Assembly (NCBI RefSeq): GCF_003363155.1
Contig: NZ_QRBE01000010.1
Span: 140,141-204,140, forward strand
DNA length: 64,000 nucleotides
DNA from: Dyella monticola
GTDB lineage: Bacteria; Pseudomonadota; Gammaproteobacteria; Xanthomonadales; Rhodanobacteraceae
Direction of reading: 5' to 3'
The notes under the pieces are model-generated. The model saw nothing but the letters and a program-made list of their open reading frames with translations, was not told the origin of the DNA and did no database searches. Numbering within the stretch: position 1 is the first letter of the stretch; each line of letters starts with the position of its first letter. Below, in pieces: positions 52,901 through 61,598 of this stretch. Made by a program: the position numbers and the translations under genes.

Positions 52901-55900
52901 CGCTGCTCTGGTCGTACTGCACGCCCACGCTGTCGGTGGCAGAAAGCCCTCCACCTGAATGCCCATAGGTGAAGACCAGGCTGTTGTGCTGTTCCTGCGC
53001 CGTGTTCAGGTTCAGGTTGTTGCCCGCCATCAAGTTGACGGCACCGTTCGTGCTCTCAACCGTCGATGCCGTCAGCGTGAGGTCGTTGCCCGCAACCAGG
53101 TTCACGTTGTTGCCCGCACTCAACAGGCTTCCAACCACCTGTTGATCCATGGCAGAACCATTGCTCGAACCGTTATGGAAAACCTGATAGAACCCGCTCG
53201 TGGCCGTGTTGGTGACGTTGCCCAAATCGATGTCGTGACCGGCGATGGCGTTCAGCGTGCCCGTCGCACTCACTTGGGCACCCTGACCGGTGAGGTCGTT
53301 CCCCGCCGTGAGGTTGATGTTGGTACCGCTGATCGACGTCAGCGTCGTGGTCGTTTGCGTTCCCCAACTCAGGCCGCCGGCGATCGACGTGAAGGATGAG
53401 GATTGCAATTGGGGCCCTGCCCCCATGACCAGATTCTGGCCGGCACCGAGCGACACCGTGGAGCCGGTGATTGTTGCACCGTCCAGTTGCAGATCTTGAC
53501 CGGCGACAGCGGCGAGATTGCCACCCGCGCTCAGTGTCGCCGTCGCATCGTTACCCAGGCCATTGAGCAAGGTGTCGTTGCGCAGCGTGCCGCCCACGAT
53601 CGCGGTGAGATCCTGGCCAGCGCTCAGCGTGCCGCCAAGATTGCTGAGATTGCCGGTGGTCGCCAGATTGAGGTTTTGGCCCGCACTGATCGTGCCTGCC
53701 GCGTTGAGCAGATTATCGGCGGTAAGTGTGGCGTTGCCGCTAGCCAGGATCGAGCCACTGTTGGCAAGTGTACCGCTCGCGCTCAAGCTGACATTGGCAC
53801 CGCTGATCAACGCACCGTCGGGTTGACCGGAGCCGCCGTTAGCCAGATACACCACCGGTACCAACACGGTTTGGCCGTCCACGGTTTCGTTGACGAGCCA
53901 CACGATGTTTTGCGTAAGGTCAGCCATCTGCGACGCCGTCAGTGCAATGCCGGGCGTGAGGTTGAACTGACCGGCCACGGACACCGCGTTGTTCATGAGT
54001 TGCTCGAACTGATCTTCGCTGTTCGTGTTATCGGCCAGGTACGGCTTGCCGGTGAGATCGACAATCTGCTGATCAACCAACTGCAGCTCGTAGTAACCAT
54101 CGCCGATCTGTCGCAGCGTGCCTGCGCCATTCCAGTTCAGCTGACCGAGCAGATAACTGCCGGTGATGAAGTTCTGGTAATTCGTCAGCAGCGGATTGGT
54201 TTCGATCAGATACGGCTGACCCGGCGCGGTATTGATGGTGAACAGGCCACTCGTAGGCAGTGCGAGACCAGGCAGCGGATTGCCGGGCGTACCGACAATC
54301 TGGCGTACCTGCGTCGTCGGGCCCACGGCGCCAGGCGGCACGTAACTGGGAATGCCACCGAAGATGCCCTGCCCTTGCACACCCACGGGCGAACCGACTG
54401 GCGTGCCGGTTTCCAGCGCACCGGTAGGATCGAGACTGCCCAGCGGACTGAAGCCGCCACTGCCATTCCAACCGCTCGACCCGGTAACGCTATTCACCGT
54501 TCCGGCACTGCTGCCGGACAACGTACCGCTCGCATTGACGCCGTTGCCACCGGCAGCTTCAACGGTGGTGCCCCGTCCTGAACCCAGCCCGCCGCCACTG
54601 GTGTTGACGGAACTCCCGTTGACGGTCACCTGGTTGGTGATCGAGCCGGTCGAGATGGTGATGTTCTGGTTGGCCTCGATCGTCGCGTTCAGCCCGCTCC
54701 CTGGTGAAGTCGTGGACTGCACCGTGACACCCTGCGTAGCCATGCAGAACGTCGTGCCTTCCTCGCCGGGATATCCCGCCTCGCATTTGCCGACTTGCGT
54801 CCAGCCGTTGGGCAGCGGCGTTGCGTTCTGCCACCACACGGTAACGCTCTGGGACAGCGAGCCCGGTTCCCAGCTTTCGTTGTTGACGCTGGAGGTATTG
54901 CTGCTGCCATTGATGGCGAGATTGTTTCCCGCGGCAATGGTGGACGCGTTATTGGTGATGGCGCTGCCGTTCAACAGCAGATTGCCACCCGACACGATCT
55001 CCGACGCACCGCTCGCACCACTCAATGTCGTTTGCGAGCTCTGCGTGAACGTGCCAAGGCTGAACACGTTGCCCGGCAGAGCACCGCTGTAGGTGCACGA
55101 GACCGCTTCGCCACTGCCAAACGTGCACGATAGATTGCCGTTGGTCGAGCTCGTGGTCGGCGCACCGCCGCCGGTGACATCGAGCACGCGTCGCTCATTG
55201 GTGATCGTGCTCGCGTCGATGGTCAGCGTGTTGTCTTGCGTGCCATTGATGTTTTGGGTGGTGATGAGTCCTGAGCGGTTGTCGACGACGCTCGCGAGTC
55301 CGCCGCTGGCATTTCCCGCAATGGTCAGGCTACCCAGGCTCAGGATCGTGGCATCGATATTGGTGAGGCTGTTGGAATATATGTTTAGCTGATTGCTCGC
55401 CGCCAGCGTGCCTTGGTCGTAACCGTCCGTCAGGTTCGAGCTGCCGGGATCCAGCCCGTTGACGAGCGTGCCCGCATTGATCGTGACGGATTGACCCAAC
55501 ACCGTGCCGGTGTTGTTGAGCGTTCCGGCATTCACGTTGACCGTGGTGCCCTCGATAATACCGGCATTGGTCAACGTGCCACCGGTGTTCAACGATGTAA
55601 CACCGCTGGTGCTTGCATTGCCCGATGCAATCGTTGCACCGCTTGCATTGGTGATGTTCGCGGCAGTCACCGACACGCCATCGGGTGCTTCCAGCGTGCC
55701 GTCGTTGGTGAGGCTGCCACCTAAGGTGAGGGTCAGCGAGCCATTGCCCGCAAACGGATTGCTACCGCTGGCAATGGTCAAATTGCCAGGCAGCGTAAGA
55801 ATCAGATTGCCGCTGGATGCCAGCGTGCCATCGCCGCTCCATCCGCTCGTAGTGAGCGAGAGTTCGCCACCGCTTTCCAATGAGCCGCCCGTATTGGTCA

Positions 55901-58900
55901 GGCTCGCCATGCTGGCATTGATGCCTTCACCGCCAACCAGGCGGCCGCCATTCGTATTGTCGACCGCCGACGAGCCCTGGATTGTCAATACGCTGCCGGC
56001 GAGCACGGTTCCCGCTGTATTGGTGAGTGTGCTGCCGGGATTGAGCGTGACATTGCCGCCGGCAATCAATTGACCGCTGGCGTTATTAAGCGCACCCGCG
56101 CTCACATTCGCATTGCCCTGCGTGCCCAAGGTGCCGCTTGCGTTGGTCAACGTCTGCGCGACATTGACCGTGAGCTGGCTCGACGTCAGATCAACCAGCG
56201 AACCGCCGGTGTTGTCCAGCGATGCCGCGGTAATCGTCGTTGCGCCATGGCTTTGGATGGCGCCTTGCCGATTGCTGAGCGACTGCCCATTCGCGTTGAG
56301 CGTCAATGCAGCGCCGCTCAACAACTGACCGCTGTCGTTGCTGAGGGTACTCGTGCTGGTGACGTTCAATCCCAGCGCACCGATCACGCTGCCGCCGGCA
56401 TTGGTCAATCCGCCCAATGTGGCCGTCAACGTACCGTCACCGCCGAGAGCGCCATTGGTGTTGGTCAACAGGCCGCTGACGTTCGCGGTTGTCGCCTGCG
56501 TGCTCCGGTTGATGACGGTGCCGCTGGTGTTGTCGAAACTTGCCGCCGTCACGCCCAGCGTGCCATCGCTCACCACTTCGCCGCTGGCATTGCTTACGAT
56601 GGTGCCACTTAATGACAACGTGCCGTTGGAGATCACCGAACCGCTGCTGTTCGTCAATGCGCCCTGGCTGGTGACGGCGAGGCTGCTCGTCGCTTGCAGC
56701 TCGCCACGTGTGTTGTTGAGGCTTCCCGCACCGAGCGTCACGCTTCCGTTACCGCCAGTCAAACCGCCTGCACTGTTGTCGTAAAGACCGGACACATTCG
56801 CCGTGAGCAGACCGGTACCGGTCAGCTGCACCTTGCCGCCTTCGTTGTCGACCGATCCCGCGCTCACACCCAATGCTGTGGTCGCTTGCAGCAAACCACC
56901 CGCGTTGTTGAACGCTGCGGTAGCCGTGAGACTCACTGCGCCGTTCTGGCTCATGAGCTGGCCGCCGGCGCTGTTGTCGATGCTTGCAGCGCTGAGCGTT
57001 ACATCGCCCAAGCCACCTACCGTGCCGCCTTCATTGGCAAGTGCGCCCGTCAAGGTCACGGTGGTCGCGCTGTTTGCGCTATCGCCGTTGATCACATTGC
57101 CCTTGGTGTTAGTCAAGCTTGCCGCGGTAAGCAACGTCGCTCCATTGGACGACATCGTGCCGCTGTTGCTCACGGACTGATTGGTCGCCTTGATCGTCAG
57201 CGTGCCACCCGAGAGCACATTGCCGGTGTTACCCACGGCGCCCGTGCTGGTGAGATCGATGCCGTTGGTGCCCAGCAGCGTGCCGCCATTGTTCAAACCC
57301 GCCGTGGTCAGATTCAACGCACTGTTGCTCTGGATCGTGCCCGCATTGGTGGTAGTGCCGTTGATGGTCGCGGTAAGTGCGCTGCCAGTCAGCGTGCTGC
57401 CTGTGCCCATCGTCAGGCTGCCGGCTTGCACATTGACCGCACCGTTGCCGCCAATCACGCCGTTTGCGCCATTGGTCAACGCTTGGGTGAGATTGAGCGT
57501 CAGCGTGTCGCTGCCCAGTGCCTTGACCGAACCGCCCGTGGTGTCGAGACTGCCAGCGTTGATCGTCAGCGCGTTGGTCGCTTGGATCAAACCGGTGCCA
57601 TCGTTGATCGCACCCGAAGCACCAAGACTCAACGCACCGTTCTGGCTGATGAGTTGTCCGCCCGCGCTGGTATCGATGCTGGATGCGTTGAGCGATACGT
57701 CGCCCAGCCCACCGATCGTTCCGCCCTGATTGACGAGGCTGCCATCCACCGTGATCGAAGTTGCACTGCCGGATGCATCGTTGTCGATCACGCTGCCTTT
57801 GGTATTGTCCAGGCTGGCTGCAGTCAGCGTGGTCGTGCCTGCGGCGCTCAACGTGCCGCCCGCGTTGCTGACGGCCTGGCCTTGCGCAATCACACTGAGT
57901 GCCGCGCCGGACTCCACGCTGCCGCTATTGGTCACGGTGCCCGTACTGGTGAGCGCAACGCCCTCGACGCCAATCAACGTACCTTGATTGCTGATACCCG
58001 CCGCACTGAGCGTAAGGTGCCCACCCGTTTGCAGCGTACCCGCGTTGGTAAAGGTTTGGGATGTCGCCAGCGACAAATCACTCGTGCTCGAAAGCGTGCC
58101 TTGGTTATCGAGCTGCCCAAACTGGAGATTTAAGCCACCGTTGCTGCCGATCAAGCCACCCGCGCCGTTATTGAGCAAGCCCGATACGGTCAGATCGAGT
58201 GTAGCCGGGTCCAACAATTTGATATTGCCGCCGGTGTTATCGGCGCTTGCCGCTGTGACACTCAGCGCCGTGGTCGATTGAATCAGCCCTCCCGCGTTGT
58301 TCAACGCACCGGATGTCGTCAGCGCCAAGCCGCCGTTCTGGCTGATCAGCTGACCACCGACGCTGTTGTCGATGCCGGTCGCATTGATCGTGACATCGCC
58401 CAAACCGCCGATCGTGCCGCCTTCGTTACTCAAAGCGCCAGTCACATTGACGTTAGTGGCGCTACCCGATGTGTCACCGTTGACCAGGCTGCCTTTGTCG
58501 TTGGTGAAGCTTGCTGCCGTAACTGTCGTGGTGCCGTTCGATGCCATCGCACCGCTGTTGATGAGCGACTGATGGGTTGCATCGATCGTCAGCGCACCGC
58601 CCGATTGCAGGCTACCGGTATTCGTCACGGCGCCGCTGCTGGTGAGGTTCACACCCGTGGTGCCGAGCACGTCACCGCTGCTGTTGAGACCTGCCGTGGT
58701 GACATTCAGCACACCGTTGCTCTGTATCGCACCGGCGTTCGTAGTGAGGCCTGTCACATTGACAGTCAGCGCATTGCCGCTCAACGTGCTGCTTGCACCA
58801 GTGGTCAAACTGCCGGCCTGCACATTGACCGCGCCGTTACCGCCCACCACGCCATTGGCGCCGTTGGTAAACGATTGGCTGATGTTCAACGTCAAGGCAT

Positions 58901-61514
58901 CGCTGCCAATGGCCTTTATCGCTCCGCCCGTGCTATCCAGGGTCTGCGCCTGAATCGTCAGTGCATTCGCCGATTGGACCAATCCCGCATTGCTGTTGAT
59001 CGCGCCGGATGCGCTCAGGTTCAGCGCACCGTTCTGGCTGATCAACTGACCGCCCGCACTGTTATCGACACTGGCCGCCGTAAGGCTCACATCGCCCAGG
59101 CCACCGACGGTGCCACCCTCGTTGCCCAGTGCTCCGCTGAGCGTCACCGTGATGGTGCTGCCCGATGTGTCGCCATTGACCAGGCTGCCTTTGGTGTTGG
59201 TCAAGCTCGCTGCGGTGAGCAGCGTCGTGCCGTTCGCGGCGATGGCACCGCTATTGCCGATGGCCTGATTCGCAGCGGTAATGGTCAATGCGCCGCCCGA
59301 TTGAACGACGCCGGTGTTGGTGACCCCACCCGTGCTGGCGAGATCCAAACCGCTGGTGCCAAGCAGGTTGCCGCTATTGCTGAGGCCTGCGGTGGTGACG
59401 CTCAACACGCCGTTACTTTCCAACGCACCCGCGTTGGTGGTCGCACCCACGACCGATACCGTGAGTGCGTTACCGGTCAGCGTGCTGCCGGTGCCGGTGG
59501 TCAGCGTGCCCGCTTGCACGTTGACCGCGCCGTTGCCTCCGATCACGCCATTGTCGCCATTAGTCAGCGACTGCGTGATCGTCAGGCCGAGCGTACCGCT
59601 GCCCAACGCCTTCACGGCGCCACCGGTGGTATCCAGGCTGTTGGCATTGAGCGCCAGTGCATTTGCCGCTTGAATCAGGCCGGTGTTGTCGTTGACCGCG
59701 CCGGGTGTCGTTACGGTCAGCGCACCGTTTCCGCTGATCAGCTGACCGCCCTGACTAACGTCAACGCTGGCCGCATTGAGCGTGACATTACCCAGGCCAC
59801 CGATCGTTCCGCCTGCACTGCTCACTGCGCCCGATGTAGCCAGTGCAAGCGCGCCATTGCTCACCAGTTGTCCGCCGGTGTTGGTCACGCCACTGGATGC
59901 AGAAACGGTCATACCGGCGCTACCGGCACCGGTGATGTGGCCTTGGCTGTTATCCAGGCTGCCTGCCTGTATCTGCCAGCTGCCATTGCTGATCAAGCTG
60001 CCGCCGACGTTGCTCATCGCGCCGGCGACGTTGACCGCTGCGGCAGCCCCACCGGTCTGCGCCACCTGGCCGCCAGCGTTGTTCCATGTATTGGCGACGA
60101 TGTTCCATTGCGCGGCATTCCAGGAAGCCTGCCCCGTGGTGAACGTGCCTGCGGTCGTTAGGGTGACCGCACCCTGCGCTTGCAACGAGCTGCCTGATGC
60201 ATTGAGATCACCCGCCGCCGCCCCAAGCGCCACGGCGCCGCCTGCCAGCAACGTGGAACCACTCAGATTGAGCGAACTGCCCGCGAGATTCATGCCTCCC
60301 GCTGCCGCATTCGTACCGGTTGCGGTGATCGCACCTGTGCTGCTGATCTGCAACGCACTGCTGCCACTCAAGGTGCCATCGGTCTGCATGCCTGCGGCAA
60401 GCAGCGCACTGGATTGCACGCTGCTGCCTTGAATGGTCAGCCCACTGCCGGAGCCGACAACGCCGGAAAGCGTGATCGGGCCGCCCGCAATCTGCACCGT
60501 ACCGGGTGCGTAAAGCGTGCCGCCGCTTTGCACGCCTTGCGCACCGGCAATGCTCAACTGGCCGGTCGCCGTCGTCGCACCACCGAGCACCACCTGCCCC
60601 TGGCTACTCAACGTGAAATCGCCCTGCTGGGCTTGCAGCACACCCTGGCTGTTGACGCCAACGCCCGCTTCCGTGCCGATCAAGGTGATCTTGTCGGCAT
60701 ACATGCCGCCCAGCGCACTCACGTCCAGCGCCAATTGCGGCTTGGCGCCCTGCACTTGCAGCACCTGCATGCCAAGACCGTTGTAGTTGATCAGGTTGAC
60801 ACCGGTAACGACGTTGAGCTGATGCGCATAGATCGCCGCATCGACCTGCACCGCACGCGCCAGCACATCAACCTGCGCGACATTGCTTGCATTAAAACCG
60901 CTGCCACTGATACCGATGGCGCCGCCGGTAACGCGAAAAGCCGCCAGACTTCCCGAACCGCCAAACACCGGCGTACCGGTCGTCAGCGTGGCGCGCGTGG
61001 TGTTGATGAAACCGCAGCCGTTGCAATTCAGTCCATTCGGATTGGCCACCACCACCGCGGCCGATGGTCCGGCCACTTCGATATAACCATTGAGCGAACT
61101 GGGCGAAGTCGAGGTGACTTCGTTGACGATCACATTCGCCGAACCGCTGCCGACGAGATGCGAATTGCCCAGGATGTAGCCGCTCAGCTGCGTCGTGACC
61201 GTCGTGGCGCTGTTGTTGAGGATCACGCCCTGCTGACTCACATTGAACTGGTTGTACCGATTGAGCGAGACGCCGCTGCTGTTGGGCGCAGCGATGTTGA
61301 CGATGGGAACACCGTTGCCTGCCACGCCCGTTGTGGTGTTGGTCGCACCCGATGGAACCTGCTGCGCCATGCTGGGGAGCGCACACAGGCATAGGCTCAA
61401 TGCGGCGGCGAGCGGCGCGAGCCGCAAACGCACGATGGAAAGGCGTTGCGGCGCATGTCCGGATACGGCCACGCGCTCTCGACGACTCAACGTCTTGTTG
61501 CCCAGCTTCGCCAT
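49971..61514 (-). CDS. CdiA/FhaB-like two-partner-secretion exoprotein (3847 aa)
   Basis: Start ATG 61514 has AAGGAG 6 bases upstream; the longer frame starts with GTG 18 bases before. A long basic signal peptide (RRERVAVSGHAPQRLSIVRL then APLAAALSLCLCALPSMAQQ) precedes the TPS domain (VSLNRYNQFNVSQQGVILNN, VVVANPNGLNCNGCGFINTT). About 2900 residues of beta-helix follow, including five modules of exactly 232 residues, then an FHA-2-like region (QEQQGVGGIIAGVGGGVANV, ESRSSTTQTEQTAYGSSIG). Near residue 3565 a Cys-rich pretoxin-like segment (NQIKQCNGDEVCIQTAESNA) begins; the last ~230 residues are Gly/Ala-rich and hydrophobic and show lower GC (49971-50700). No VENN motif is seen. It is likely a CDI-type toxin-carrying adhesin. 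A CdiB-like transporter lies 84 bp upstream. Confidence 0.93.
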   Translation of the reverse strand: MAKLGNKTLSRRERVAVSGHAPQRLSIVRLRLAPLAAALSLCLCALPSMAQQVPSGATNTTTGVAGNGVPIVNIAAPNSSGVSLNRYNQFNVSQQGVILNNSATTVTTQLSGYILGNSHLVGSGSANVIVNEVTSTSPSSLNGYIEVAGPSAAVVVANPNGLNCNGCGFINTTRATLTTGTPVFGGSGSLAAFRVTGGAIGISGSGFNASNVAQVDVLARAVQVDAAIYAHQLNVVTGVNLINYNGLGMQVLQVQGAKPQLALDVSALGGMYADKITLIGTEAGVGVNSQGVLQAQQGDFTLSSQGQVVLGGATTATGQLSIAGAQGVQSGGTLYAPGTVQIAGGPITLSGVVGSGSGLTIQGSSVQSSALLAAGMQTDGTLSGSSALQISSTGAITATGTNAAAGGMNLAGSSLNLSGSTLLAGGAVALGAAAGDLNASGSSLQAQGAVTLTTAGTFTTGQASWNAAQWNIVANTWNNAGGQVAQTGGAAAAVNVAGAMSNVGGSLISNGSWQIQAGSLDNSQGHITGAGSAGMTVSASSGVTNTGGQLVSNGALALATSGAVSSAGGTIGGLGNVTLNAASVDVSQGGQLISGNGALTVTTPGAVNDNTGLIQAANALALNANSLDTTGGAVKALGSGTLGLTITQSLTNGDNGVIGGNGAVNVQAGTLTTGTGSTLTGNALTVSVVGATTNAGALESNGVLSVTTAGLSNSGNLLGTSGLDLASTGGVTNTGVVQSGGALTITAANQAIGNSGAIAANGTTLLTAASLTNTKGSLVNGDTSGSTITVTLSGALGNEGGTVGGLGDVSLTAASVDNSAGGQLISQNGALNLSASGAINSNAGLVQSANALTIQAQTLDSTGGAIKAIGSDALTLNISQSFTNGANGVVGGNGAVNVQAGSLTTGASSTLSGNALTVNVTGLTTNAGAIQSNGVLNVTTAGLNSSGDVLGTTGVNLTSSGAVTNTGSLQSGGALTIDATHQSLINSGAMASNGTTTVTAASFTNDKGSLVNGDTSGSATNVNVTGALSNEGGTIGGLGDVTINATGIDNSVGGQLISQNGGLALTTSGALNNAGGLIQSTTALSVTAASADNTGGNIKLLDPATLDLTVSGLLNNGAGGLIGSNGGLNLQFGQLDNQGTLSSTSDLSLATSQTFTNAGTLQTGGHLTLSAAGISNQGTLIGVEGVALTSTGTVTNSGSVESGAALSVIAQGQAVSNAGGTLSAAGTTTLTAASLDNTKGSVIDNDASGSATSITVDGSLVNQGGTIGGLGDVSLNASSIDTSAGGQLISQNGALSLGASGAINDGTGLIQATNALTINAGSLDTTGGSVKALGSDTLTLNLTQALTNGANGVIGGNGAVNVQAGSLTMGTGSTLTGSALTATINGTTTNAGTIQSNSALNLTTAGLNNGGTLLGTNGIDLTSTGAVGNTGNVLSGGTLTIKATNQSVSNSGTMSSNGATLLTAASLTNTKGNVINGDSANSATTVTLTGALANEGGTVGGLGDVTLSAASIDNSAGGQLMSQNGAVSLTATAAFNNAGGLLQATTALGVSAGSVDNEGGKVQLTGTGLLTANVSGLYDNSAGGLTGGNGSVTLGAGSLNNTRGELQATSSLAVTSQGALTNSSGSVISNGTLSLSGTIVSNASGEVVSDGTLGVTAASFDNTSGTVINRSTQATTANVSGLLTNTNGALGGDGTLTATLGGLTNAGGSVIGALGLNVTSTSTLSNDSGQLLSGAALTLNANGQSLSNRQGAIQSHGATTITAASLDNTGGSLVDLTSSQLTVNVAQTLTNASGTLGTQGNANVSAGALNNASGQLIAGGNVTLNPGSTLTNTAGTVLAGSVLTIQGSSAVDNTNGGRLVGGEGINASMASLTNTGGSLESGGELSLTTSGWSGDGTLASSGNLILTLPGNLTIASGSNPFAGNGSLTLTLGGSLTNDGTLEAPDGVSVTAANITNASGATIASGNASTSGVTSLNTGGTLTNAGIIEGTTVNVNAGTLNNTGTVLGQSVTINAGTLVNGLDPGSSNLTDGYDQGTLAASNQLNIYSNSLTNIDATILSLGSLTIAGNASGGLASVVDNRSGLITTQNINGTQDNTLTIDASTITNERRVLDVTGGGAPTTSSTNGNLSCTFGSGEAVSCTYSGALPGNVFSLGTFTQSSQTTLSGASGASEIVSGGNLLLNGSAITNNASTIAAGNNLAINGSSNTSSVNNESWEPGSLSQSVTVWWQNATPLPNGWTQVGKCEAGYPGEEGTTFCMATQGVTVQSTTSPGSGLNATIEANQNITISTGSITNQVTVNGSSVNTSGGGLGSGRGTTVEAAGGNGVNASGTLSGSSAGTVNSVTGSSGWNGSGGFSPLGSLDPTGALETGTPVGSPVGVQGQGIFGGIPSYVPPGAVGPTTQVRQIVGTPGNPLPGLALPTSGLFTINTAPGQPYLIETNPLLTNYQNFITGSYLLGQLNWNGAGTLRQIGDGYYELQLVDQQIVDLTGKPYLADNTNSEDQFEQLMNNAVSVAGQFNLTPGIALTASQMADLTQNIVWLVNETVDGQTVLVPVVYLANGGSGQPDGALISGANVSLSASGTLANSGSILASGNATLTADNLLNAAGTISAGQNLNLATTGNLSNLGGTLSAGQDLTAIVGGTLRNDTLLNGLGNDATATLSAGGNLAAVAGQDLQLDGATITGSTVSLGAGQNLVMGAGPQLQSSSFTSIAGGLSWGTQTTTTLTSISGTNINLTAGNDLTGQGAQVSATGTLNAIAGHDIDLGNVTNTATSGFYQVFHNGSSNGSAMDQQVVGSLLSAGNNVNLVAGNDLTLTASTVESTNGAVNLMAGNNLNLNTAQEQHNSLVFTYGHSGGGLSATDSVGVQYDQSSVAIGSVLSGNTVNLLSGANTTLTAAQIVGTNGVTAQAGGNLVLNTGTTTSRDETASDSDHAGFMGGGGFSVMMGERDTSSDTVVQQSTPVGTVLGSTNGAVMLSANQNVHLTDATVLSQTGTTIVGKNVTIDAALGTTTVNQQEQQGVGGIIAGVGGGVANVANQLVLDGQGASKTSDSRLQALYAMQGAQTLFSQGAGNGMNLGGQTGMQALSSAPGKIASGYESGGTQGALSNSGMSLRIGATQSESRSSTTQTEQTAYGSSIGSTNGDVTIAATGGDLNIIGSQISGQNVTLAAAQNLNVMSQAQQSTLQQSTHSGSGSMGVSIGQTNGIFASGSMAESSAQGNGTTYADSTVNAAKTLTLASGGNTTIEGAQLSGQTIQAVVGGNLDLVSQQNTNSYSSHQSQASGSFSYGGGGGSGGGSYNQGQMQSSYSSVGEVTGLSAGSGGFQISVGGNTNLTGAVIASTADPSKNILNTGSLTYSNLQNSANYSASSAGIAGGYSGNGGGIGNSGASVTPSGMAIPQTGSESSTTQAAIAPGTITIGNNPNQDLSGLSRNASLGDQSLGTIFNAQQIQNNQQAGVLAGQVGMTAAGDLEQTMQWGNGSAQAIALHTVVGAATAALGGGNILQGAVGAGASESAIPYLQQYGSTGVLAGTTLIGGLVGGGAGAATAFAGTQYNYLSHPQLVALQNQIKQCNGDEVCIQTAESNAEILSDKQEQQLVSGCNSSGVDCADNYQNDITTAINYVNDPLAAKLGLVVDQTITAQNYVNNQSQWGLVKADNAVSSDGNMMIGIAATGATAGLGAGPGMLVAEGSGAFQTGSLLQIVLASRGGVAATTGAVNLGAQLIQNGGNFSQVNYINVGTSALGGYLGYGGNMAWNGLVGTGVGMVQTEANNLYYNQNSNVLLSGLTNGAATMVGFKLGDVVGSTSNSQPFTSLSPVLWGNLIGNGATEFLNSTVDKINESSQNQEGGSK
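56800..59800 (-). repeat. Tandem 696-bp modules within the CdiA-like gene
   Basis: The segment encoding GGLG(D/N)V recurs with plus-strand anchors at 57001, 57697, 58393, 59089 and 59785. Each spacing is 696 bp, exactly 232 codons. Four complete units plus a fifth partial one are present. Sequence identity varies (units near 59.1 kb and 57.7 kb are close; the unit ending at 57.7 kb is clearly diverged), yet length stays fixed. A unit includes GGQLISQNGALxL, NGANGVIGGNGAVNVQAG, and TNTKGxxxNGD motifs. Confidence 0.85.
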
Positions 61515-61598
61515 GTTGTACTCCTTGACCACTACGGTCTATGCAGGCCTTCGCCTGCCCCCTGCACCGTCAGCGCGACCTCCTGGCCGCGCCCCCTG

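Noticed and set aside
56694..60161. Plus-strand open frames of 479 and 627 codons opposite the CdiA-like gene
   Set aside because: They mirror the repeat structure of the minus-strand gene, have no RBS or known motifs, and arise because Gly/Ala/Ser/Thr/Asn-rich codons rarely give stops antisense.
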